Below, piece after piece: positions 50,000 through 64,000 of a stretch of DNA of 64,000 bases (position 1 is the first letter of the stretch; each line of letters opens with the position of its first letter). Position numbers and translations under genes: made by a program. Location of the stretch: NCBI RefSeq assembly GCF_002776525.5, contig NC_045439.1, forward strand, positions 162,351,016-162,415,015. Direction: 5' to 3'. The DNA comes from Piliocolobus tephrosceles. Its lineage: Eukaryota > Chordata > Mammalia > Primates > Cercopithecidae. The notes under the pieces are model-generated. The model ran no database searches. It was not told the DNA's origin and saw only the letters and a program-made list of their open reading frames with translations.

Positions 50000-52175
50000 G
50001 CCTGTTCCTCCCCACTCAGTACAATTATGAATCTTGGAAACTTGAGATGACCAAAGGAGAACTCTGAAATGTGGATGAGGAAGGTGAACTGGTTTGGAAT
50101 CCAGGGTAGGAAGAACAATATAGTGGTGGGGCACCCACACCCTCCACCCAACAGAAGAAGGTGACCCAGCTAGAATGTTTCCTGGCCCAGCCTAGCTGCA
50201 GAAGACAGCCCAGATGGGCTCTCTCTTCCTTCAAGCTGAACATAAGTCCCACTTACAATACCAGGTGAGCCCGGAAGAACCAACCAGGGAGATCAATCTG
50301 AATCCCCACTGACAATAAGTGTTCCTCTTCCCATCAAGCCTGATGAATCCCTTCCTCAGCCCAGAGACACTGAGGCCAGGATGCACCTATGAGGAATGTC
50401 CTGATCCCAAACCACCTGGGCTGGGAAATGCTCATGGTCGGCACTACTCCACAGTGCGGGGAGAACTTCAAAACAAATGAGCAAGTCAGAAGATCCCCTC
50501 CTCCCAGGGACACTAGGTGGCCTGACCTGGATATTTTCTCCACGTCTTCAAGCAGCATCAGCAGGGAGCAGTGGAAGCATCGACACCAATGATAAAGCAA
50601 GCAGACCAAAATAGCATGGCATCAGCTCCCAAAACTAGACAGTCACTAGAGCTGCAGTGCACAAAAGTACACCAGGACCTTTGTGCCAAACCTAAAAATG
50701 GTAACTGCTTGCTAAAATACAACTTTTAAATATAATCCATAATCTCCTAATAGCCAGTTTTTCCAGTATGTAATTATAGATCATCTGTCATGCAATGAAC
50801 CAGAAAATTAGAACTTGGATAAGAAAAGACAATCAGCTGATGCCAACACTAGGAGAAGTCAGTTGTGCAAATTATATGACAAGGATTCTAAAGCCTATAT
50901 TACAAAATGATTCAATAGGCAATGAATAAGCAATAAATAAACGAACCAAATGAAAACTAAACACAGAAAACTACAATAATGATAAAAATAAAATGCTGAA
51001 TGGGTTCATCAGTAGAGTGGAGATGACAGAGTATAGAATTACTGAACTTGAGGTCAGATCAATAAAATTCATCCAATACAAACACAGAGAGAAAACATTG
51101 AAAAAAAAAAAAAAAAGAACAGAGCCTTAAAGACTGTAATCCAACATTTGTATCATTGGAGTTCTAGAAGACAAAGAGAATGGGGCTGAAGGAATATTTG
51201 GATAATTATTAACTGAAAACTTCCCAATTTTGGTAAAAGAAATCTAAAGTTCACAAAGCTGAGCAAACTTCAAAAACAATAAACTCAAAAAAATCCATAC
51301 TAAGCCACAACATAATCAAATCCCTGAAATTAAATAAAAAGAAAGAAGAAATTCCTGAAAGCAGCAAGAGAGAAATGACAACTTATCTGTAGGGGAAAAT
51401 CAATTTGAATGACAGCACATTCCTCATCAGAAACCATATGGGCACAGGGAAGTAACAGAGCATTTTTCAAGGGCCAAAAGAAACTGTCAACTAAGAATGC
51501 CATGTCCAGTAAGACTTCCTTCAAGAACGAAGTTGAAATGAAACTCTTCCAAAATGAAAAAAAACTGAAAGAAGTTGTTGCAAGTAGATCTAGCTTAGTG
51601 AATGAATGGCCAAATTCCTTCTCATGAGTTCTAACTGCCAGAATAAGGCAAAAAATATATATTGAAGGCATAAAGATTGAGGAGGCAGAAATGAAAATGT
51701 TCCTATTAGTAGATGACATAATGATCTACATAAAAAATACCAAGGAATTTTTTTTAATTCTATAACAAGTGAACTCAGCAAGGCCATGGTATACCGAATC
51801 TATACACACAAATCAATCACATTTCTACATGTTAATTATGCACATTTGGAAACTGAAATTTAAAACAGTACCTTTCTCTTCAAGTAATATTAAATACTGA
51901 ATTATAAATCTAACAAAACTTGTCCAGTTATGTATGCTGAAAATTGTAAGATGTTGATGAAGGAAACCAAAAGAGACCTAAATAAATGGAGAGACATATC
52001 ATATCCAAGGGATGGAAAGCTCAGCATAGTAAAATTGTCAATTCTGCCCAAATTCACTTGTAGGTTTAGTGTGATTTCTATCACATCAGGTCAAGTTTTT
52101 TTTAAAATAGGCATAAGCAAGCTTATCCTAAAATTTATTTGCAAGCATAGGTGTTAGCAAAGATAATCTTGACCA
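50000..52175 (+). mobile_element. L1M/HAL1 with ORF1 joined to the RT region
   Basis: A probable 5'UTR (50000-50640) precedes an ORF1-type block: ttactgaacttgaggtcaga, gtatcattggagttctagaa, aaaacttcccaattttggta, catcagaaaccatatggg, gtcaactaagaatgcc. At about 51640 the sequence passes directly into the reverse-transcriptase region of ORF2 (tagtagatgacataatgat, the altered catalytic Asp-Asp motif). It then runs to gagagacatatcatatcc and cttatcctaaaatttatttg, where it stops. The endonuclease and proximal RT are missing, and the 3' end is truncated. Confidence 0.7.
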
Positions 52176-53609
52176 AGAGTTAAGTGGGAAGAATCATGCT
52201 ATCTCCTTGTGATCCACAACCCATCCCTCTTTTCTCCACTTAAAGCCATCTAGTGACTGGACCTTGGTTAGTTGCCTCACAAACTGATGTGTATTTGTCT
52301 CAAGATTCATCCCTCAATACCCATCATTTTCTCCAGGGCTCTTACAAGATACTAACGCATCCTGGATAGAGAAGTAGAAAGTCTCCTTCAAGACAAATTA
52401 ACCTGTGTATTGAAAAAGTTACAGAACTACACCCCTCATGGATTGCACTTAAGGAAATGGAATCTAAGTATATTACATCCCAGAGGATAAAATACAAGGC
52501 TTGAATGGACCAAATTCCTGGACAGGCACACTCACTGGGAATTTGAGACTTAATGTGTTAACTTGACCACTTGGAACAGGCATTATTTAATATGCACAGT
52601 TGGTTAATATTGGGCATATAAAGAAAGGAGTCCAAAGGCTCAGATTTTTATGTGTCCCCTACTCAGCTGTCCCCTAGCATTCCCTGCGAGAGAATCCAGT
52701 GGACACTTCCTGCATTGAAGCATTAATAAATGCAGTGTTGTGGGGGGCCACCAGTGTCCTTAGAAGTCTCTGACATCTGTCCTTTGGAGACTATTGCTGA
52801 CAGTAGGAAAGGCAGTAATGGAATAAAGTTCTCTTTTCTCAGTAGGAATAATGGGATTCCAAAGTGGTGAAGACCAGGGGTGTGCTGAATCGTCATAGTC
52901 AAGGTAGGCGCCGTTACCACATTATGCTTCAGAGGCCTCTGCCAAAAGGCAAGTGGATCACAGAGCTCAAAGCAATGGCTTCTATGGGAAGCTTGACATA
53001 GAAACCTGGAGAGAAGCTTCAGTCATCATAAGAAGGATGAATGACACAAGCTGCTTCCCAGACCTGAGAGTGTTCCTAGCCTCACAGGTCATTGATTGAA
53101 GAGAGGTCATCCAGGTGCATTTGAGAAAGATGCTGCAACAGACCCACGAATGCATTTACTGCTCTTCCCACACCCTTCCTCAGAGGGACCTGTGGCCATT
53201 TACCAGGTGACTTTTGCATTCCAGTAAGAAATATCTAGATGGTCCTAATGGTTTTAAATTTTCCCTGATTCTCAGAGACCCAAAACATCCTCTGGTCCTT
53301 AAGACAGAATAGAGGCTTATGTTGGCCAAGTGACGGGTGCATTCTTGTGCTAAGTCCGCATAATAATTGGTCCTATGAAATGGTGGACCCCTCCTATGGT
53401 TATTCCCCTTCTCCAGAATGAATGCTGAGAGAGATCATGTTAAATAACCATCAGAATTGCCAAGTTTGTTTCCTATTACATGAGGAAGTTGTCCATCTCA
53501 CACCAAGACAGTAACACAAAAGAAATACAACATCCTGATGGTAATTTTAGGAATGAGTGACTTAAAATTACCCTGCAAAGTGCGAAACAGTTGTACCGAT
53601 CATCAAAAA

Positions 53610-53641
<32 letters not shown>

Positions 53642-55584
53642 AAATACAATTCTCGATGGTCCACTTTTAATTTTATAGGCAGCATATAACATAGTGGATT
53701 CACTGCTCTAACCCATTAGCAGGTAACCTCCCAAGGCTGCAAGGTTTGAGGGGGACCAGAGCAAGCAAGTGTAGCTCCCAGGTCCAGGTTGCCATGCCGG
53801 GTGCCCTGCCACTTGGGCCTTGTGAAATAGCACAGCACGGCTGCAGGCATTCCAAGGGCAGACACAGACACTGTAGGGAGATGCTGGCAAGCCTTGAGGG
53901 GAGAGTCGGAGTGCAAACTTCAAGATTTGAATGAAGTCCCTGTCTTCCCGTTCTGACTAGTGAACTAGTCTTCTCTAGCAAAGCAGCTCCAGGCTGCCAC
54001 TGGGTCTTGGTGCAGGTTGAAGATCTAATTGTGGAAACAAGAGTGACTGCAAAACTTGGGCTGTGCATCACAGGCCAAGGGCTATCTGATCCACATAACC
54101 GTCCCGTCGGATGTGCTCAGTGATCTTCCATTAAAAAGTATGTTGCATTTGCAAGACTGGGCCCCAGAGGATCTGGAAGGCACACACGCACTGCAGGAGG
54201 AAGTGGCTCAGATTCCCAAGGACTCTGCTGCTGTCATGTTGCCTGCGTGGGGCCGTATGTCAGAGGTAAGGCACAGCTCCTCACGCAAGCTCAGGGAGGA
54301 TCAGATCCTCATCTGCAGCACACACACCCTTCATCTAGATTTTCACAGTGAATTCAGACTATAACATGGTGTCCTTACAGTCCCTGTAACCTTTAGGAGT
54401 TTATGCATATGACGTCAGGCAGACTCTAGCAAGAACAACGGCCTATGGCAGTCCAACGTTTAAGCAAAGGCGCAGCTGCTTCCTTCGAGGTTGTCTTTTT
54501 CCATGATAATGGCAGGATTTAATAAGCACTGGATTGTTCACCGAATAATTCTGGAGACTGTGTCAGGAGGGAGTGTGGGCGAGCTCGTGTGGACTCTTCG
54601 GTGGTAAAGCTCATGGCACTTTCGGTGTCTCCTTTCTTCAGAAGTGGACTTTTCATCTGCTGAGGAGCAAAACAGTACATAAAGCTGAGTATCTTCCATC
54701 TGCTCTCCTGCCCCACTCCCATTCCTGGACAGCGTCAGCAGTGCTTCCTGTCCCGTGGCTTCCAGCTAGTTCAGTCCTTGGACAGAGGGAAGCCACAGGA
54801 TGAAAGGCGTAAACTCAGGATGATTCCCACGGCCCACCCGTCGCCCCCCAGCCCCCGCCCTGGCTGCCAAGTGTCTCATGCTGGCACAGCCCCAGCAGAA
54901 GACCACGGCTCCCGTCCAGTCCCTCTGGACACAGCTCCCTGCATCTCCAGGTCCTGGTCACTGCCCCCTCCCCCTCAGAAACCCACTGCTGCCTCCTCTC
55001 ACAGACCCTGAAGGATTGCACCATCCCTGGCTACAGTTACTTGCACTTACCCAAGGTGGGCAGCCACCTGTTTCCAGCCCGTCCTCTGGCTGCTGCGCTA
55101 GGGAAATGGAATCAAAGAGCCAGGCAGTGCCGAGAGCCTGTCTGATGCTTGAAATCATCACTTAAACCAGCCATCCCTGTGGGATGACTCACCTCAGAAA
55201 CATTGAGGGGCAGTAAAGGCAGCATGGGGACAGTTTGTTGGCCGACTTTTAAATTTTAGAGCATAAACAAACAACTAAGCTAAGAGGGAGTTGACAGGGG
55301 AAGTTAAAATGTCCGGGGCCAATGAACGAGAGGTTCCAGCGGGGCAAGGTTTGTTTTAGAGGGTAACCTGGGGTAAATGACTGAAGTGTTGCAGTGTCAG
55401 AGAAAGACCACAGAGATGAAGGACCTAGGCAGGTCCTGGGGACCCAGGGTGGGTGTAACACGGAGGGGAGTGGGGGAAGGTGGTGGGGGCAGAGAAATCA
55501 GAACTGGGGGGCATGAATAGGAACCTCAGGGGAGGCTGCGGGTATGAGCAAGAGGGAGAAACCAGTCCAGAGCTAATGGTTTTT
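52176..55584. other. Unassigned sequence with a poly(A)/GAAAA tract
   Basis: No gene is recognised over 3.4 kb. 53605-53640 is a 22-A run followed by gaaaagaaaagaaa, which looks like a retroposon tail, but no SINE, L1 or known mRNA is recognised upstream. Frames of 100-123 codons at 53700-54364 on opposite strands are unsupported. 54830-55010 is GC- and C-rich. Confidence 0.4.
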
Positions 55585-55598
55585 AAGAATGAGAAGGG

Positions 55599-59149
<3,551 letters not shown>

Positions 59150-59360
59150 CTCACAACACCTAGTCACTGTGACACTCTCCACACTCAGGACCCTCTCAAC
59201 TGCCCACACTGCCTTCTGGAATGGGCATTATCACATCTACGAGAGGTGGGATGTTGAGAGGCTTGCCTGGGTCTCTCAGCTAGTTTGCTCTGGTGTGACA
59301 ATCCAGATGCATCAGTCTAACTCTAAAGTGTGTACTCTTCATCACTATATATGCTGCCTC
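59150..59360 (-). mobile_element. MIR SINE fragment
   Basis: Antisense MIR-like order: atgggcattatcacatctac, agaggcttgcctgggtctct, cagctagt, then a diverged block with atgcatcagtctaactct. Confidence 0.5.
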
Positions 59361-59399
59361 CCTGTGGACATGGATAAACCATAACAATGGCAACTTGCC

Positions 59400-59640
59400 T
59401 TTAGTAAGTGAATGACTTACTGAAGATATGCTGTATGCTAAGGGCCTCATAGACTAGACGTTAATGTTATCTATTATTTCCCAAACATAGTGAGGCATGT
59501 CATGTTTTCCCTATTATATAGATGAAGAAATTGAAGCTTGTATATAGTAGGGAACTTGACAAAGGTCACCACCAGTAAAAGGCAGAGATGGTGTCTTGGA
59601 ATATTCTTCTGGCTTCAAAACCCAAATGCATTTTCCCAAC
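59400..59640 (-). mobile_element. MIR SINE fragment
   Basis: Antisense MIR: atgctgtatgctaagggcct, atatagatgaagaaattgaa, gggaacttgacaaaggtcac, aaaaggcagagatgg. Confidence 0.65.
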
Positions 59641-59689
59641 ACAGACAGGTACCCCAATATACTAGCTTAGGGCTCTAGTTTTCAATTCC

Positions 59690-59880
59690 TGCTCTTGCCC
59701 AGTGGCATCACTTTGGAAAACTATTAAATGTCTCCATAACTCAATTTCTTTATAAAATGAAGATAATAACAGTACCTAAGAGTGCTATGAGGATTCCATG
59801 AGTTCACCCTTATAAATCCCTTAGAACAGTGAGAACAGTGTATGGCCACATAATGAGTCCTCAACAAGTTTTAGCCACAG
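59690..59880 (+). mobile_element. MIR SINE copy
   Basis: Sense MIR landmarks: ggcatcactttggaaaacta, cataactcaatttctttata, aatgaagataataacagtac, gctatgaggattccatgagt, and a 3' end agtcctcaacaagttttagc. Confidence 0.65.
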
Positions 59881-60059
59881 ACCAGTGCTCCTCAAACCAG
59901 GGCACATGCCCCAAAGTGCAAGTTGACTGGGATTACAAAGTGCCCAAAATCACAGAGTAAGCCTGGAGCACCTCCCTGGTGCATGAGTTGTGTTTGGTGA
60001 TAAGGAATTTAACGACACAAATACATAAGGGTTTACTGGAGAAGAGAATGTAATTGTTT

Positions 60060-63000
60060 TACTCTCCAATTAAAGACGATAAAGCTGGCTTCTAGTTCTG
60101 AAGCAAGATGAAGTGGATGCATTTCTTCCAATTCGTCCCACTAAGCAGAGCTAAAAACTTGGCATTATATAGAAAACAAGCATAAGGAGACTGTAAAGAT
60201 GAAGAGGAAGCAGATCAGCTGGGGGCCTTGGGATCCCGAAGAATGGCATAGAGGTGGGTTTCCTTTTTGTTTCCCCTCATATGTCCTAGACTAGGTGCTG
60301 GGAAGCTGGTATGTCAGTGGGTACTACAAAGAAAACAAAAAGCCCCAAGAGAAGCCTGCTCTCCCTAGCCAGAAAGCCAGGAAAGGGGCACTAAAGCTAG
60401 ACTTAACACTCCTAGATAATAACTGCTCCCGCCAAATTCCACAGGAAAAAAAATTAAGCTCCTTGGTGAAGGCCAAGTGGGAACCAGAACTTCCACACTC
60501 ACCAGACTGTAACACGCCCCTCTCCTGTGGTAACAGCAAAGACCACGTGGGGTCCTGTGAGCCAGGGGACGTTTCAAGTTGAATAAGAAAAGTGAATCAA
60601 CAGAAGCTAATACTGAGGTGATACACATGTCGAAATTACCTGAAAAGAATTTCAAAGCAGCTACCATAAAAATTATTCATCAAGCAATGAGAAACACACT
60701 TGAAATAAATGAAAAAAAAAAAGAGGAAAGTCTCAGACAAAAAATCAGAATTATAAAGGAGGATCACATGGAAATTTTAGAACTGAAAATGAAACAACTG
60801 AAGTCAAACTCTAACGGAATGGGCACCATAATATAATGCAGAGTATAAAGGAAAGAATCAGGGAACTTGAAGATACGAAGATACAACAGAAATTATTCAT
60901 CTGAAAAATGAAAAAAGACTAAAAAACAAAAAGAACCAACCCTCAGGGATCTGTGGGACATGAACAAAAGATCTAACGTTTGTATCATTGGAGAAAGAGG
61001 GCAGGGATGAAAAGGTATTCAAAGAAACAATGATTTAAAAATTGGTAAAAGATATAAACCTCGAGATTTAAGAAGCTGGGCAAATCCTAAAAAGGCTAGA
61101 CACCTCCCAAAATCTATGCCAAGACACAACAATCCACAAATCAAACTCATGAAAACTAAAGAAAGATAAAATTTCCTGAAAGCAGTGAGAGATAAATGAC
61201 AATTTACCTATAGAGAAAAACTACAAGTTTCTCCTCAGAAACCATGGAGGCCAGAAAAGAGTGGCAAATTATTTTTAATTGCTAAAAGGCAAGAACAATC
61301 AACCCAGATTTCTATATCCATCAAATATATCCTTCAGGAATGAAGGGAGACTGAAGACATTCTCAGATGAAGTAAAACTAGAAGAGCAGCAGACTTACCC
61401 TGAAAGCACTGCTAAGAAGGTCTTCAAACAGAAATGAAATGATAGAAAGAAGGAATCTTGGAGTATCAGGAAGGAATAACAAAAGAAAGAGCAAATGTAT
61501 GGTTAAATATGATACACTTTCTTTTTCATCTTGAGTTTTCAAATTATGTTTGATGGTTGAAACAATAAAATAGCAAAATAGTAAAAGCACAGATAAAGAT
61601 AAACCATACAAACAGTAATCAAAAGAGTAGGAATGACTACATTAATATCACATGAAGTATATTTCAGAGCAAAGAACATTTCCAAGGCAGAGAGGGATAT
61701 TGCATATAGATAAAACAATCCACCAAGAGATCATAGTTATCCTGAATGTGTATTCACCAAATAACTGGGCTGAAAAATACAAGAAACAAAAACTGACAAA
61801 ATGACAAGAGAAAGTAAATGACAAGAGAAAGTGGCACATGAACAAATGGACTGACAAATCCACTATTATAGATGGAGACTTTTACTCTCTCTCTACAATT
61901 CATGGAAGAACTAGAAAGAAATTCAGCAGAGAGAACTCAGCAATATCTTCCAGCCATCAAATCTTGCTGATACTACGGAGTGCTCCAGCTAACAGCAGAA
62001 TTCACATTCCTTTCAGCATCTAAGAAACATTCAGCAAGACAGATCATGTCCTGGCTCAAAAAACAAACATCAACAAGTTTAAAAGAATTAAAATTATACA
62101 GAGGGTTTTTTTCTTACCATAAGCAATCAAACTAGAAATCAGATAAATCAGTAACAGAAAGGTAACAAGAAACTATCCAAGCATTTTCAGATTAAAGATC
62201 ATACTTCTAAATAATTCACAGATCTGAGAGACTGTCACAAGGAAAGTAAAAGAAAATACATTGAACTGAATGAAAATGGAGCATCATTTTCTAATTTATG
62301 ATCTCTGTATTACCTCAACCCTATAAAGAAAATCATATAGGAAAAGAAAGCAAATTAAAAACTACAGCTAACATGTCACTCATTGAGAGGGAAACGTATA
62401 GCACTAAATGTTTGTATTAAAAAAGAGAAAAGGTCCTAAATCAATAATTTAAGTTCCCATCTTAAAGAAATAGAAAAGAATTTAAAAATAAACCCAAAAG
62501 CAAGCAGAAGAAAAGAAATAATAAAGAGCATAAATTCATGAATTTAAAAATAGGGAAACAGTGGAGAAAAATCAATGAAGCAAAGCTGATTTTTTTAAAA
62601 AGATCAATAAAATTAACTTCTAGAAGAACTGACAAGAAAAAAGACATAAATGGTCAGTATCAATGAAAGAGGAGTTATCACAACAGACCCTGAAGACATC
62701 AAAAGATTAAAAGTTTCTCGTATTAACTACTGTTGTACAATTAACAATTGTATACATACACACTTAACAACTAGAATGAAATAATTTAACCCACCCTATA
62801 TATATTAGAAAATTTAAACTGGTAGTTAGAGACCTTCCAAAAAAGAAAACTGTATGGCCAGATTGTCTCACTGGTGAATTCTGCAAAATATTTAAAGAAC
62901 TAACACTAATTCTATACAAATGCTACCAGAAAATAAAAGGGGAGGGAATATCATTTTCTAACTTATTTTATGATCCCTGTACTACTTCAACCCTATAAAG

Positions 63001-63790
63001 AAAATCATCTAGGAAAAGGAAGCAAATGAAAACACTACAGCTAACATAATACTTAATGGTGAGAAACTGAATGCTTCTCCTGCACAGGATTCTCACCTCT
63101 CTTATTCGACATAGTACTGAAAGCCCAAGTCAGTATAATAAGGCAAAAGACACACAAACTAAAATAGATGAAATAAAATTGTCTCCACTTGCACTTGACA
63201 TAATAGTTTACATTTTAAAATCCCAAGAAATCAAATAAGAAAAAAAAAAAGCAAAACAAAACACTTCTAAAACTAATCAGTGAGCAGTAAGTTCAGTAGG
63301 GACCACAACACAAGATCAACATTCAAACATTATTTTTTCCTATATACTACCAATGAATACATAAAAATAAAAATTAAAAACAATACCACTTAAAATCACT
63401 CCAATTAAAATTAAACACTTAGGCATAAACTTAAATCTTGTTTTAAACTTAAATCTTGTTTGTAACTTACAGCACACCAGCATCTGTGCTATAAGTTACA
63501 AAATGGTGATGGAAAAAAAAAAAAAAAAACAAATCAGTTCTAGATAAATGGAGAGACACAGAGTGTTCATGAATGGAAGACTCAACATAGACAAAATGTT
63601 AATTTGCCCCAAATTGATTCTAGGTTTAATGCAATTCCTAGCAAGAATTTTTCTAGCCACAGACAAGCTTATCCTAAAATGTATATGGAAAGGCACAGGC
63701 TCTAGAATAGCAAAGACAATCTTAGCAAAGAAGAATTGAATGGGAGACCCATTCTATCCAACATGAAAGTCTACTGTGTAGCGCCAGTCA
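60060..63790 (+). mobile_element. Long L1M with ORF1, ORF2 remnants and an internal duplication
   Basis: A 5'UTR-like region (about 60060-60560) leads to ORF1 blocks (aagaatcagggaacttgaag, gtttgtatcattggagaaag, aagacacaacaatccacaaa, cagaaaccatggaggccag). Endonuclease-region blocks follow (gttatcctgaatgtgtattc; the frame reads TIIDGDF at about 61861), then RT blocks (ctggtgaattctgcaaaata, taatacttaatggtgagaaa, tcttattcgacatagtactg). The last recognisable part is atcctaaaatgtatatggaa near 63671. Many stops and deletions exclude function. A segment of about 105 bp occurs twice, at 62281-62388 and 62948-63063. Confidence 0.8.
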
Positions 63791-63892
63791 TCAAGGCAAT
63801 ACAGCACGGAGGCAGATATAGACACACAGATCAATGGGCCAGAACACAGAACCTGAAAACAGATCCACAAAGACATGCGCAACTTATTTTTT

Positions 63893-64000
63893 TAAAGATA
63901 CAGGGTCTCACTCTGTCATCCAGGCTGGAGCGCACTGGCATCACCACAGCTCCCTGCAGCCTCCACCTCCCACCGCTTAGGGGATGCTCTTGCCTCAGCC
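63893..64000 (-). mobile_element. Alu (J or monomer type), cut by the window end
   Basis: Antisense Alu start: gatacagggtctcactctgt, catccaggctggagcgc, and ctcttgcctcagcc at the edge. The diverged sequence suggests an old (J/FLAM) copy. Confidence 0.75.

Noticed and set aside
53700..54071. 123-codon minus-strand frame as a small gene
   Set aside because: Two other minus frames and one plus frame overlap it; no domain, start context or transcript signal was found.

Overview
The window is nuclear DNA from a catarrhine primate, most likely an ape. It is a mosaic of primate retroelements: AluS and AluY copies, an FLAM monomer, a solo LTR12 (HERV9) LTR, a solo HERV-K-class LTR of MER11 type, and an L1PA-type tail. 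Beneath these lie older mammalian repeats (L1M, HAL1, MaLR LTRs, MER5A, MIR, L2). A run of exactly 100 N at 41368-41467 marks a draft-assembly gap of unknown size. The species cannot be fixed from the sequence alone.

I find no protein-coding gene, tRNA, rRNA, snRNA or CRISPR array that I can support. Almost every open reading frame is short, lies in a repeat, or is a by-product of low-complexity or tandem DNA. The longest frame outside a recognised repeat (35075-35812, 245 codons) has no recognised homology and is listed as unassigned. The region looks intergenic or deeply intronic.

Layout. 1-7.8 kb: a MaLR LTR end, an internally deleted minus-strand L1 that keeps its GC-rich 5'UTR, two MIRs, a full-length MER11-type LTR and an MST/THE1-type LTR. 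9-16.3 kb: L1M pieces, a minus-strand HAL1/L1M interrupted by an MST LTR with a 5-bp target duplication, and an MLT1-type element with both LTRs. 16.4-20.9 kb: a MER5A split by a solo LTR12, then a minus-strand L1M carrying an AluY. 22.6-29.1 kb: a plus-strand L1M split by a MaLR LTR, an FLAM, three AluS copies, L2 and further MaLR LTR. 29.1-33.6 kb: an unassigned inverted repeat, a minus-strand MaLR with its internal region, and an old LTR-like block. 33.6-41 kb: mostly unassigned, plus HAL1 and L1M. 41.2-41.9 kb: an Alu whose tail is a huge CT-rich tract containing the gap. 45.3 kb: a 33-bp minisatellite. 47-48.7 kb: an LTR nested inside another LTR, followed by an AluS. 50-52.2 kb: an L1M with ORF1 joined directly to the reverse-transcriptase region. 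55.6 kb: an AluY without a tail. 59.1-59.9 kb: a MIR cluster. 60.1-63.8 kb: a long L1M with an internal duplication. The window ends inside an Alu.

The elements do not form a pathway. What can be read is insertion order: MER5A before LTR12; L1M before AluY; L1M before MaLR LTR; HAL1 before MST LTR; MER21-like LTR before the ERV1-like LTR. Family names rest on recognition by eye and should be read as RepeatMasker-checkable proposals. I found no convincing undescribed biological system. The most unusual structures are the 90%-identical inverted repeat at 29.1-30.3 kb, the displaced segment in the last L1, the L1 whose 5'UTR abuts the end of ORF2, and the duplicated flanks of the assembly gap.
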